Assembly (NCBI GenBank): GCA_020629755.1
Contig: JAHDCS010000014.1
Coordinates: 1 to 46,386 of the forward strand
Direction: 5' to 3'
Source: Flavobacteriales bacterium
GTDB lineage: Bacteria > Bacteroidota > Bacteroidia > Flavobacteriales_G > JALEGO01
DNA length: 46,386 bases
The notes beneath the pieces are model-generated. The model saw only the letters and a list, made by a program, of their open reading frames with translations, made no database searches and was not told the DNA's origin. Positions 17,013 through 25,173 of this stretch are shown here, piece after piece; positions within the stretch are counted from its first letter, which is position 1; every line of letters begins with the position of its first letter. A program made the position numbers and the translations under genes.

Positions 17013-18241
17013 CTGTTTTCGTAAAATTTTTGGTTATACATTAGGTGTGCAAGATGTTTTTGAACATGTGATTTAGGTAAGTATTCTAAGGTTTTACTTT
17101 GTATGTTTTGTTTGGCATATCCCTTTTCAAGACTTTTAAAAATTTGAAGATATGACTGGGCAATATGCTTCCAGGTATATCTCTCTTCTGCAATTTTGTA
17201 GAGTTCTAAGCGCATTTTTTTAAGCGTATTTTCTGAGGTGTGGGTGCTTAAAACACTCAAGTCTGATACGTTTTTAAAATAAAGGGCCTTGTGCTGAGTG
17301 GTTTCTTTGTTGTAGGATACATTGAATGCAAAAACAGGAAGTTTTAAGTACATGGCTTCAACTAAAGATGGGTTGGTGCCTCCGGCGCTGTGGCCATGCA
17401 CGTATACTTTGGCGTTTGCTCTTAAAACATTGAGTTCTTTTTGTGCATAGATTGGGTCTAAAAGGTGTAGGTTAGGGTAGAGTGTGCTTTGGTATTGTTC
17501 CTTAAGTGCACGGCCATAGGGCGAATGATTCCAGTTGCCTACAAATACAAGTCTTTGCTTAGTTTGCGCGTACGCTTTTAAAATAAGATGGATGTTATTC
17601 TCAGGCTCTATTCTGCAGACTGAAAAGGCGTAGTCTTTAAATAAAAAAGGATAGGTTTGGTAATCTTTTGGCGTACATGTGGGATGACTCACATGATCGG
17701 CCCCGTAAGCCACTAAGTAACTTAAGGTTTTGTAATAGATGGCCGTATATTTTTTTAAAGCCGCATTGTCTGTAATATCAATGTGTGAGTATTTAACGGC
17801 CAAATATTCAGAAAATTTAAGATACTTTTTAACCCATCTGTTCCATTTGGGTCTTCGCCATTCAAGACCATCGATATGTACAATCATTTTTTTTGACGAA
17901 AAAAGACGCACAAACGGCATAATAATCCCCCCAGATACACCTAGTATGAGTAGATAATCGGCATAAAAAAGAGCGTGAATAATCGAAAGCACATCATAAA
18001 ATATACTTGAAAGCCCATTGGCTGATAAAGGCAAATAATAACATCTTGCGCCTTTATAGTAGCGTTTGCGCTCTGATTTAGTATACAATTTAGAAGATCC
18101 GTACACCGAAAGGTCTATCTTTTTTGAAAGTCTACGGACCAGATGTTCGGCCAGTGTTTCAAACCCACCGTACCTGGCAGGTACTCCGGCTGTTCCGATG
18201 ATGGCTATTTTCTTTTTTCTTTTCATTTTATTAAAAAGCAT
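17009..18241 (-). CDS. Glycosyltransferase with DUF1972 N-terminus (rhamnosyltransferase-like)
   Basis: The 410-residue protein opens with the DUF1972 signature GTAGVPARYGGFETLAEHL (about 16-34), seen in rhamnosyltransferase-like GT4 enzymes. A GT4 C-terminal half follows (CRIEPENNIHLILKAY, then HGHSAGGTNPSLVEAMYL with the conserved Glu). It is probably a cytoplasmic transferase acting early on the lipid-linked acceptor. Start alternatives are ATG 18241 or the internal Met at residue 6 (MKRKKK); both keep the domain. It overlaps the WecA-like gene by 4 bp. The sugar it transfers is not determined by sequence. Confidence 0.87.
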   Translation of the reverse strand: MLFNKMKRKKKIAIIGTAGVPARYGGFETLAEHLVRRLSKKIDLSVYGSSKLYTKSERKRYYKGARCYYLPLSANGLSSIFYDVLSIIHALFYADYLLILGVSGGIIMPFVRLFSSKKMIVHIDGLEWRRPKWNRWVKKYLKFSEYLAVKYSHIDITDNAALKKYTAIYYKTLSYLVAYGADHVSHPTCTPKDYQTYPFLFKDYAFSVCRIEPENNIHLILKAYAQTKQRLVFVGNWNHSPYGRALKEQYQSTLYPNLHLLDPIYAQKELNVLRANAKVYVHGHSAGGTNPSLVEAMYLKLPVFAFNVSYNKETTQHKALYFKNVSDLSVLSTHTSENTLKKMRLELYKIAEERYTWKHIAQSYLQIFKSLEKGYAKQNIQSKTLEYLPKSHVQKHLAHLMYNQKFYENR

Positions 18242-18247
18242 GAATAA

Positions 18248-19408
18248 TCATGCCGTTTTCATAACTATTTCATTTTCAGTTAGTTTTGGTTTTAAAGAGT
18301 CTTTGTTTGTCTTGTTTTTAGACAGAGATTCTCTTTTTGAGAATAATGATGTTATTGTTTGTTGCATTTGACTCTGGAACACGGAGCTGCTGAATAGGGT
18401 GCTGTGCGCATAGGCTCGACGGCTTAAGTCATCGTAGAGGGTTTTGTTACAGGCTAAGTGTTTAATGGTTTGACTTAGTGTATTTATATGTTTTGGGTGG
18501 ATGTGATAGCCAACGCTTTTGTTTGGGCTAATTTCAGCAATACCTCCTACAGGAGGTACAATTACGGGTGTGCCGTATGCCATCGCTTCAAGTGCAGTAA
18601 GGCCAAAGGTTTCTATCCAGGCACTAGGCAAGGATAAGTTTACAACCAAATTGGCTTGTTTGTAAAAGCGGTGTACGTCTTTTTGTTTGGGGTAAATCTT
18701 TAGATTTTTAACCGCCCTATATTGGGCTTTAAATGCTGCGATTTTTTGTGTATCTGCATTTAAAACTAAATGAAAGGTGATGTTTTTAAGACTCTTGGCT
18801 ACACGTACAAACTGGTAGATGCCTTTGTAAGGTTTAAAAGAACAGAGCATAAGTACATTAAAGGAGGCGTTTGTTTGTGTCTTTGATTTTTGAGATTGAG
18901 CAATAAAATGATCATCTAAAGCATTGTATATTCTAGAAAAAGGCTTCAGATGAGCATAGTGGTTTTGCACGTAATCAGATACAAAAATAAAATGAGAGGC
19001 TGTCTTTTTAGCCATATAGACCAGGGTCGATTTTAAGGCAGAATGCAAAGACACCTCATGGATGTGGTAGAGTACCTTAGCGCCTTTTAGTTTGCCTGCC
19101 AGTGCAGCAGAAAAAGGCAAAAGGGTATTGATGTAAATAAGGTCTGTTTTTTGGGCATGTTTGATCAAAAACCAAAATAAGTAGGCTTGTGCCTTTAAAA
19201 AATAGAATAGCGTTATGATTTTATACTTACTGTAAGTATATGGGATGGTTTGTTTGTGTGGCAAGTCTGATAAAAAACCTTCAGAGTTAGAACATAAGAC
19301 GGTATTCTTTCCAGGATAAGACTGCGCGACTTGCCGAAGTATTTTAGGGCTACCGCTGTAGTCGTTTAACAGGTGAACAAAATAGGTGTGATTAGGCAGA
19401 TTGGGCAT
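18248..19408 (-). CDS. Glycosyltransferase, GT4 family
   Basis: This 386-residue GT-B enzyme has an N-terminal half with VLYHIHEVSLHSALKS (about 115-130) and a C-terminal half with MLCSFKPYKGIYQFVRVAKS (about 184-203). The donor-site block ETFGLTALEAMAYGTPVIVP (about 266-285) contains the Glu-x7-Glu pattern. The last 35 residues are a basic, Ser/Lys-rich tail (SKRESLSKNKTNKDS) outside the fold. The DNA encoding that tail holds a perfect TTCTC-N5-GAGAA dyad at 18329-18343. The gene overlaps the first gene of the operon by 17 bp. Confidence 0.87.
   Translation of the reverse strand: MPNLPNHTYFVHLLNDYSGSPKILRQVAQSYPGKNTVLCSNSEGFLSDLPHKQTIPYTYSKYKIITLFYFLKAQAYLFWFLIKHAQKTDLIYINTLLPFSAALAGKLKGAKVLYHIHEVSLHSALKSTLVYMAKKTASHFIFVSDYVQNHYAHLKPFSRIYNALDDHFIAQSQKSKTQTNASFNVLMLCSFKPYKGIYQFVRVAKSLKNITFHLVLNADTQKIAAFKAQYRAVKNLKIYPKQKDVHRFYKQANLVVNLSLPSAWIETFGLTALEAMAYGTPVIVPPVGGIAEISPNKSVGYHIHPKHINTLSQTIKHLACNKTLYDDLSRRAYAHSTLFSSSVFQSQMQQTITSLFSKRESLSKNKTNKDSLKPKLTENEIVMKTA
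18329..18343 (-). promoter_or_regulatory. TTCTC-N5-GAGAA dyad, site 2
   Basis: Read on the minus strand it is TTCTCAAAAAGAGAA; the symmetry extends one base further on each side (18328-18344). It lies in the 3' end of a glycosyltransferase gene and matches the dyads at 10142-10156 and 20742-20756. Its role is unknown. Confidence 0.35.
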
Positions 19409-20639
19409 ATAGATTATAATAATGGGTGATGTGATTGGCTTTTCTTTGCCAGGTAAAATAATTAAGGTGTCTTGCTTTAGCGCCTTTGCTGAGTTCTTTT
19501 AGTTGTTTTGGTTCTTTGAAGAGTAGAGCTAACTTGCTAGAGAAAGCGTTAATTGCGTTTTGGTAGTTGGGGTAATACGGAATTTTATAACCACACCCCT
19601 CTGTAATGAACTCGCCTGGTCCACAGCCATCAAAGCAAAGTACGGGTAATCCCGCAGAAAGGGCTTCTGAAACAACCATTCCGGCACCTTCATGCGAAGG
19701 AAATAAAAACACAGAGGCTTGTGTGTATAGCGCCATAAGTTCAGAACGCTCTATCCAGTCTATGAATACTACCTTGTGCTTAATACCCAGGCTGTGGGCT
19801 TTTTGTTCGAACGTATTTTTTAATGGGCCTTTGCCCACTAAGGTGAGCTGAACCTTTTGTTGGTTATGTCGGTCTAATTGATGGTAAAACAAAGCAAAGC
19901 TTTCTAGTGTCACATCAAAACCCTTAAGTGGCACAAAGCGGCCTACAGAAAGAATGTTAAATGTTTTTTTGGGGGGATGTTGATTCGATGACGGATAAGG
20001 CGCTGAGCCTACTGAGGGCAGTAAAGAGGTTTTTGGTGTTGCGCGTCTGTTTTCAATTTTGCTTTGCGCTTTTGAGTGCATGCAAAAGATATGTTGCGTC
20101 TTTTTTCTGGATAGATATACCAAAGGATCGATGTTCCAAAACCATAGTTTTAACATGTAATTTAAGCGGTTTTTTAAATAGCTTATTAGACCATAGTGTG
20201 TTAGCAAATAGGGTTTTGGGATTTTAGGATGGTGACCAACGGGCCCCCAGAAGGTTGGTTTTTTAAATACCCACAATAGAGTGGGGGCCCAATCGGTATG
20301 AAAATTAAGGTTGTGGGCAATATCAAATTTGAGATTTCTTTTAATTACAAACAAAGGCAAAAAGCATTGCCATAAATAAAAATAGAGCATAGCTCCTCTC
20401 GATTTTTTTTTCCAAAAACGCATCCAGTACGGAAGATCGTAATACAAAAAACAGATATTTTTATAATGAATACTTGGGTGTTGTGATTGATACCTTTCAA
20501 TGGCTTCTTGGTTGTTTTTTCTTGTGATGGCAATCACCTTATGTTGATGTGCTAGATGAATGATCATTTGCCATCCCATTCCGTCTTCAGATCCTTTGTA
20601 AGGATTTATAGCATAAGCGCTTGCAAGAATTGTTTTCAT
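19392..20639 (-). CDS. Glycosyltransferase, GT4 family, first gene of the EPS operon
   Basis: The 415-residue enzyme begins ILASAYAINPYKGSEDGMGW (about 4-23), an N-terminal pattern found in a GT4 subgroup of EPS clusters. GPVGHHPKIPK lies near residues 132-142. The C-terminal half has ILSVGRFVPLKGFDVTLESF (about 229-248) and SHEGAGMVVSEALSAGLPVLCF (about 312-333) with both donor-site Glu residues. As the first gene of an 18-kb run it should lie next to the main promoter. The sigma-54-like element at 20651-20666 would, however, place the transcript start right at the ATG, leaving no leader. Confidence 0.87.
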   Translation of the reverse strand: MKTILASAYAINPYKGSEDGMGWQMIIHLAHQHKVIAITRKNNQEAIERYQSQHPSIHYKNICFLYYDLPYWMRFWKKKSRGAMLYFYLWQCFLPLFVIKRNLKFDIAHNLNFHTDWAPTLLWVFKKPTFWGPVGHHPKIPKPYLLTHYGLISYLKNRLNYMLKLWFWNIDPLVYLSRKKTQHIFCMHSKAQSKIENRRATPKTSLLPSVGSAPYPSSNQHPPKKTFNILSVGRFVPLKGFDVTLESFALFYHQLDRHNQQKVQLTLVGKGPLKNTFEQKAHSLGIKHKVVFIDWIERSELMALYTQASVFLFPSHEGAGMVVSEALSAGLPVLCFDGCGPGEFITEGCGYKIPYYPNYQNAINAFSSKLALLFKEPKQLKELSKGAKARHLNYFTWQRKANHITHYYNLYAQSA

Positions 20640-20650
20640 GCTTATGCTTA

Positions 20651-20666
20651 GGCAATCCGTGTGCCT
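20651..20666 (-). promoter_or_regulatory. Candidate sigma-54 (-24/-12) promoter for the EPS operon
   Basis: The minus strand reads AGGCAC-ACGGA-TTGCC, with GG and GC ten bases apart as in TGGCAC-N5-TTGCA. The operon it faces encodes a sigma-54 activator. The predicted start near 20640 would give a leaderless message. The same bases also form a 7-bp inverted repeat (TTAGGCA/TGCCTAA), so an operator or hairpin is an alternative. Confidence 0.35.
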
Positions 20667-20741
20667 AAAAATCTTAAGTATTGATAGCCAGCCTCTTGTG
20701 TGTTTTATTAGCCCCTTTACCGCTCCCGATTATAGACTTTA

Positions 20742-20756
20742 TTCTCAAAATGAGAC
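20742..20756 (+). promoter_or_regulatory. TTCTC-N5-GAGA dyad, site 3
   Basis: TTCTCAAAATGAGAC lies about 90-100 bp upstream of one candidate sigma-54 element and about 70 bp upstream of the other, a suitable place for an enhancer-type site of an NtrC-family activator. It matches sites 1 and 2 at TTCTCAAA..GAGA. Confidence 0.4.
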
Positions 20757-20813
20757 AGTATTCGAAAATGTTTATTGGTGTAAATATTTGGTTATCAGTT
20801 TTTTATATAAAAA

Positions 20814-20828
20814 GGCATATGCTTTGCA
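20814..20828 (+). promoter_or_regulatory. Candidate sigma-54 (-24/-12) promoter for the divergent unit
   Basis: The plus strand reads AGGCAT-ATGCT-TTGCA, with GG-N10-GC spacing intact and two departures from TGGCAC-N5-TTGCA. The predicted start is near 20839, 13 bases before the ATG at 20852. It is weaker than the oppositely oriented element. Confidence 0.3.
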
Positions 20829-20851
20829 TTAAGTAGATTAAAAAGAAAACC

Positions 20852-23320
20852 ATGTCTACATCCTTTTTGCAAGAAGATTGCCAATTGATCAAAGAAATAG
20901 TATCGCCTTTAGATGACACCCTAGAAATAACATCCCCAAAAATCCCCCCAAAACAAACACATATTACCCCCTTTTATTACACACAAAATAGAGATAAAAG
21001 CATCCGTTTCTTATTCAAGACCACCAACATATATCCTGGGTTTTTAGACATGTATAACAATAGCTCTATACGCGCCAAACTTTATAAATGTATGGTGCGA
21101 TTGGTTTTTCTCATCCCCATTTTAAAACGGCTTGTATTTAAAACATTGTATGTGCATAGTTCTGAGCCACTTAGTCTGTTTGAAGACAAAACACTAAAAG
21201 CCTATCAAAAAAGTATTTTTTTAGGAACGAAAGGCAAGGAGCGTAACATCTTGGTAGCACTCTCTACACACAACGGGGTCAAGACGTTTTTAAAACACCC
21301 ATTACGTAACCCTAATTCGAATAAAGCGTGGCGGGTGTCTAATTATTTGACCTGTCTTCAAATCAAAGGGCTAAGCGTTCCAGATATAGAAAAAATAGCC
21401 CAGGGTCATTTACAAGAAAACATTCGCCCCGATTCGCCAGAAAAAAACGACCAAATAAGCACCCAACACCTTCGGGTTTATAAAGCGCTTTTTTCAAAAA
21501 CAAGATCATTGTTTGATCTTCAAATTTTCTCAGAAAAAACAACTCGAAAACTTCAAAAGATCGACAAGTCTACCCCGCATTTTAATGTGCCATTTTTAAC
21601 ACATTTATTAAGCGAAAATCTAGCAGAGATAGATCTGTCTAAAAAGACCTATGCTTGTTTTAAGCACGGTGATTTTACGCCTTGGAATTCGTATCTCTCC
21701 AAATCAAGTTTATGTATGTTTGATTTTGAACATGCAGAGTTTAAGGGCAGTTATTTTTATGATGTATTTCATTTTATAATGCAATCAGAAGTATTGCTTG
21801 GGCAGCGTAATTTTAAAGACATCCTCCCAAAACTAAAAGAAGCGTTTCACAATAAGCGTTTACCTAAAAAAATAAAACCTGGTACATTCTCACATTATTT
21901 TAGACTCTATATATTGGATTGTGCCAGCCAGTTTTTGGTACATTATTCACAAAGTGAAAAACTTCATAAACAGGCCTTTGATCTAATCAATGTTTGGCAA
22001 CAAGCATTATTGTGGCTCATGCCAAAGCCTAAAACAAGAACACAGGCGATTACTCTGTTTTTTTCTTTTTTATCTGATAAACAATATGCTTTGATTAAGC
22101 ATCCCTATAACACCGTTCAAGAGATTCCTCAGACTTCTGATTTAGACTTAATTTTAGATGCTACACAAACTAAAACGAGTATTGGGTTTTTTAAAACGCT
22201 TTTTGGTAAACAGGCTGTTAAGATAAGAGGCAAAAGCTTTATGACCACTTTGCACATAGAGACGTCTGACCTCTCATTGGCTATTGATTGTATCCATAAC
22301 CCTGTAAGAAAATCTTTAGCATTTTTTACCTCTCAACAGCTCATTAAAAATCGCAAGAAAACACAGGCTATTTATAGGCTGAACTCAACCTATGAAGTGG
22401 CTTATATGTTCTTTTTTTATTTTTTGAATAAATCTGCCATCCCTCTAAAATATCGGTCATATGTTTTAGGCATATCGCCTGAAAAAAAAGACGAGATTTT
22501 ACGTTTTATAAACCTTAGATTACATGTTAATCTTCATAATCTAGAACAGTTATTCGTCTTTGATATAAAGCTGTACTTTCAATTAAAAATAGGGCTTAAA
22601 AAACAAGCCGAAAATCATCTGATCAAAAGAGCCAAATACGCTCTGTTGTATCTAATAGATGTACTCTTTATGTCTAAAGATAAAGGCTATGTAGTCACCT
22701 TTAGTGGGGTAGATGGAGCTGGAAAATCAACCTTAATTGAGCACACACGTCACCTTTTAGAAACCAGACATAGAAAGCGCGTGAAAGTACTTAGGCATCG
22801 CCCGAGTATTTTACCTATTCTAAGTGCGTTTAAATACGGGAAATCCAAAGCAGAGCAAAGGGCCAGTCAACGTTTGCCAAGATTAGGTAAAAACCAATCT
22901 AAGCTAAGTTCACTCTTGCGTTTTTCATACTATTTTTTAGATTATTTCTTTGGGCAATGGCTCATTAAATTCTTATACACTTGGCAAGGGTATGTGGTGG
23001 TATACGATCGGTATTATTACGATTTCATCTCTGATCCAAAGCGGAGTAACCTTTTGTCTTTTCCTAAATTGACCTATTATTTGTTCAAATGGGTAGATAA
23101 GCCAAAAGTAAATCTGTTTTTGTATGCGCCGGCACATGTGATTTTACAACGTAAAAAAGAGTTAGACGCCCAAAGCATTGGGCTGTTAACACATCGTTAC
23201 AAACAACTCTTCACACGTTTGCAAAAACAATATGATTCGAAATCATTTGTGAGCATCGAAAATATAGATTTACAACACACATTACATCAAATCGGACGGT
23301 TAATTTCTAAAGTAGCCTAG
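20852..23320 (+). CDS. Three-domain protein: APH-like kinase, nucleotidyltransferase-like, thymidylate-kinase-like
   Basis: This 822-residue protein joins three nucleotide-handling modules. Residues about 110-390 resemble aminoglycoside/choline phosphotransferases, with the catalytic loop HGDFTPWN (about 271-278) and metal-binding FDFE (about 289-292). Residues about 415-560 have a nucleotidyltransferase-like SDLDLILD (about 429-436) and a later Asp in LAIDCIHN; the usual Gly before Ser is Thr. Residues about 610-820 are thymidylate-kinase-like, with P-loop GVDGAGKST (about 618-626) and DRYYYDFISDP. Facing the EPS operon, it may phosphorylate or activate a glycan precursor, which is inference. 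A true dTMP kinase role is unlikely given the fusion and its context. Confidence 0.75.
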   Translation: MSTSFLQEDCQLIKEIVSPLDDTLEITSPKIPPKQTHITPFYYTQNRDKSIRFLFKTTNIYPGFLDMYNNSSIRAKLYKCMVRLVFLIPILKRLVFKTLYVHSSEPLSLFEDKTLKAYQKSIFLGTKGKERNILVALSTHNGVKTFLKHPLRNPNSNKAWRVSNYLTCLQIKGLSVPDIEKIAQGHLQENIRPDSPEKNDQISTQHLRVYKALFSKTRSLFDLQIFSEKTTRKLQKIDKSTPHFNVPFLTHLLSENLAEIDLSKKTYACFKHGDFTPWNSYLSKSSLCMFDFEHAEFKGSYFYDVFHFIMQSEVLLGQRNFKDILPKLKEAFHNKRLPKKIKPGTFSHYFRLYILDCASQFLVHYSQSEKLHKQAFDLINVWQQALLWLMPKPKTRTQAITLFFSFLSDKQYALIKHPYNTVQEIPQTSDLDLILDATQTKTSIGFFKTLFGKQAVKIRGKSFMTTLHIETSDLSLAIDCIHNPVRKSLAFFTSQQLIKNRKKTQAIYRLNSTYEVAYMFFFYFLNKSAIPLKYRSYVLGISPEKKDEILRFINLRLHVNLHNLEQLFVFDIKLYFQLKIGLKKQAENHLIKRAKYALLYLIDVLFMSKDKGYVVTFSGVDGAGKSTLIEHTRHLLETRHRKRVKVLRHRPSILPILSAFKYGKSKAEQRASQRLPRLGKNQSKLSSLLRFSYYFLDYFFGQWLIKFLYTWQGYVVVYDRYYYDFISDPKRSNLLSFPKLTYYLFKWVDKPKVNLFLYAPAHVILQRKKELDAQSIGLLTHRYKQLFTRLQKQYDSKSFVSIENIDLQHTLHQIGRLISKVA

Positions 23321-23322
23321 TT

Positions 23323-24015
23323 ATGACAACAATATTGCAACAGATCATACGGTTTAGAAATCCACATTTTAGTTTTGATCGTTCTGTTAAGACAAGCTGG
23401 CTAGTGTCTCTTTTTTTAGAAAAAGCGTTCTGCTTGTTAAGGGGGATCAGCATGCTTTTTAGAGGAAAACGCCCAAAGTTTATTTCTTTAGCAAAAGGCG
23501 TAAAGGTCAAGTATATATCAAATATTTCGTGGGGCAAATGGGTGATGCTTCATTCTAATGTTTATTTGAGTGGTCTTGGGAAAGGCCAACTAAAACTTGG
23601 CAATAATGTAAGTATAGGCGCCTTTAGTCGGCTTATTATTTCGACGACCTTTAATCGTTTAGGGGCGTTCATTACAATAGGTGACAATGTAGGTATTGGT
23701 GAGTTTGCGTATTTGGGTGGAGCCGGAGGGCTAACCATTGAAGAAGACTGTATTATTGGGCAGTATTTTTCGTGTCATCCAGAAAATCATTGTTTTAGCG
23801 ATACAACTAAGCCCATTCGCTTGCAAGGCGTTACGCGCAAGGGCATTCATATTTCTAAAAACTGTTGGATTGGTGCAAAAGTAACTTTTCTAGATGGAGC
23901 TTTTCTTGGTGAAGGGTCAGTGGTGGCAGCCGGATCCGTTGTGCGTGGCAGCTTTCCGCCTGGATCTATAATCGGAGGCGTGCCTGCTCGGGTGTTAAAA
24001 AGAAGAGCATTTTAA
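23323..24015 (+). CDS. Left-handed beta-helix (hexapeptide) acyltransferase
   Basis: The 230-residue protein has an N-terminal region rich in basic residues, then hexapeptide repeats from about 85 to 215 (LKLGNNVSIGAF, ITIGDNVGIGEFAY, IHISKNCWIGAKVTFLDG). It ends with VVAAGSVV and IIGGVPARVLKRR, the typical WbbJ/Maa-type C-terminus. The catalytic His is probably in HPENHCF (about 157-163). It likely O-acetylates a sugar of the polysaccharide. It begins 2 bp after the three-domain protein, so the two are co-transcribed. Confidence 0.9.
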   Translation: MTTILQQIIRFRNPHFSFDRSVKTSWLVSLFLEKAFCLLRGISMLFRGKRPKFISLAKGVKVKYISNISWGKWVMLHSNVYLSGLGKGQLKLGNNVSIGAFSRLIISTTFNRLGAFITIGDNVGIGEFAYLGGAGGLTIEEDCIIGQYFSCHPENHCFSDTTKPIRLQGVTRKGIHISKNCWIGAKVTFLDGAFLGEGSVVAAGSVVRGSFPPGSIIGGVPARVLKRRAF

Positions 24016-24038
24016 AGTATCTGATAAAAAGTATAATT

Positions 24039-24905
24039 TTGGGCATGTTTAGATGTATAGTATTTGTCCTTCTTTTTTTTCTTGGGGGGATGGGAGTGTT
24101 TGCCCAAAAGGGGCTGTTATGGCAAATTAATCATGCTGATTTAGAAGAGCCCTCTTACCTTTTTGGCACAATTCATATCATTGATTCTGCAGACTTTTTC
24201 TGGCCTTCAAAGACGCTTGAAAGTTTATCTAAAACAAAGGAGCTTGTTTTAGAGCTTAATTTAGAAGACCCAATGGGAGGCTTAAATATGATGTCAATGA
24301 TGTCTAAAATGTTTATGAAAGAGGGGGTGCGTTTGCCTGAGTTATTGTCTGAAAAAGACTATCAGTATGTCAAGACAAAACTTTCTCAGATGGGCTTACC
24401 TGCCATGATGTTTGATCGCATTCAGCCCTTGTTTTTGCAAATGTTACTCTTGGCTGATTTATCTGGAATGCAAAAAGAAAAAACACGTTCATACGAGTTT
24501 GAATTAGCAGCCTTAGCTAAAAAGAAACAGATAGAGTTTTCGGCCTTAGAAACTATTGATGATCAGCTTTCGGTGTTTGATTCAATACCTTATAAAGCAC
24601 AATTAGAGATGCTCTTAAAAAGTCTCAGAGATACTTCGGTTGCATCTTTTGATGTTATTACAAAAGCATATTTAGATCAAGACTTAGACGCCATGCAAAA
24701 TATTACAGAAGAAGAATTACAGATCTATGATGGGTTTAAACGCATTTTTTTAGAAAATAGAAATGAAAATTGGGTAGAGAAAATTCCTGAATTAATTGCA
24801 GGAAAGCCTTGTTTTATAGCTGTTGGAGCCGGGCATTTAGGGGGCGAAAAGGGGCTGATTAAACTCTTAAGTCAACAAGGATTTAGTCTTAATAGAATTG
24901 AATAA
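24039..24905 (+). CDS. TraB/GumN family protein, secreted
   Basis: This 288-residue protein has a signal peptide (hydrophobic 5-20, ending VFAQ) and the TraB/GumN core. FGTIHIID is near residues 42-49, with the conserved Gly-Thr-x-His, and ELVLELNLED is near residues 68-77. The C-terminal FIAVGAGHLGGEKGLIKLLSQQG is also typical. The family is thought to be metal-dependent proteases (Tiki-like), and GumN is found in xanthan clusters, which fits the EPS surroundings. It starts 23 bp after the acyltransferase and may be in the same transcript. Confidence 0.88.
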   Translation: MGMFRCIVFVLLFFLGGMGVFAQKGLLWQINHADLEEPSYLFGTIHIIDSADFFWPSKTLESLSKTKELVLELNLEDPMGGLNMMSMMSKMFMKEGVRLPELLSEKDYQYVKTKLSQMGLPAMMFDRIQPLFLQMLLLADLSGMQKEKTRSYEFELAALAKKKQIEFSALETIDDQLSVFDSIPYKAQLEMLLKSLRDTSVASFDVITKAYLDQDLDAMQNITEEELQIYDGFKRIFLENRNENWVEKIPELIAGKPCFIAVGAGHLGGEKGLIKLLSQQGFSLNRIE

Positions 24906-25017
24906 AGTATGGACTTATAGACCTTTAGAAACTTTGGAGTTACCCCGTTTTTTTTAAGTTATTTTCTTCTATCCTTATTTTTTGTCCTTTTTCTTGAAGA
25001 AAAGAACGAAAATTCAA

Positions 25018-25083
25018 GCCAAGAATGAAGCTATCAGCCCACGCCCGCCATTCTTGGCAGGCCAGCGCACTTTTGAGCGCACT
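25018..25083. repeat. Intergenic hairpin element with direct repeats
   Basis: The arms GCCAAGAATG (25018-25027) and CATTCTTGGC (25049-25058) are perfectly complementary around a GC-rich 21-base loop. They are followed by two copies of AGCGCACT (25064-25071 and 25076-25083). Just upstream is a TTTTCTT-G-AAGAAAA palindrome. It sits between convergent genes, so it may be a dispersed intergenic repeat or a two-way terminator. No second copy was found in this window. Confidence 0.5.
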
Positions 25084-25173
25084 ATGAAAATTTTCTTTTT
25101 CACTTGTGAAATCTCTATCATTCTAAAATTTATCGACTAACAGAAAAAGTCTTAACTATAACTATTTTTACGA

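Noticed and set aside
20638-20832. 64-residue frame in the divergent region
   Set aside because: It overlaps both promoter candidates, has no conserved-looking sequence and is probably noncoding.
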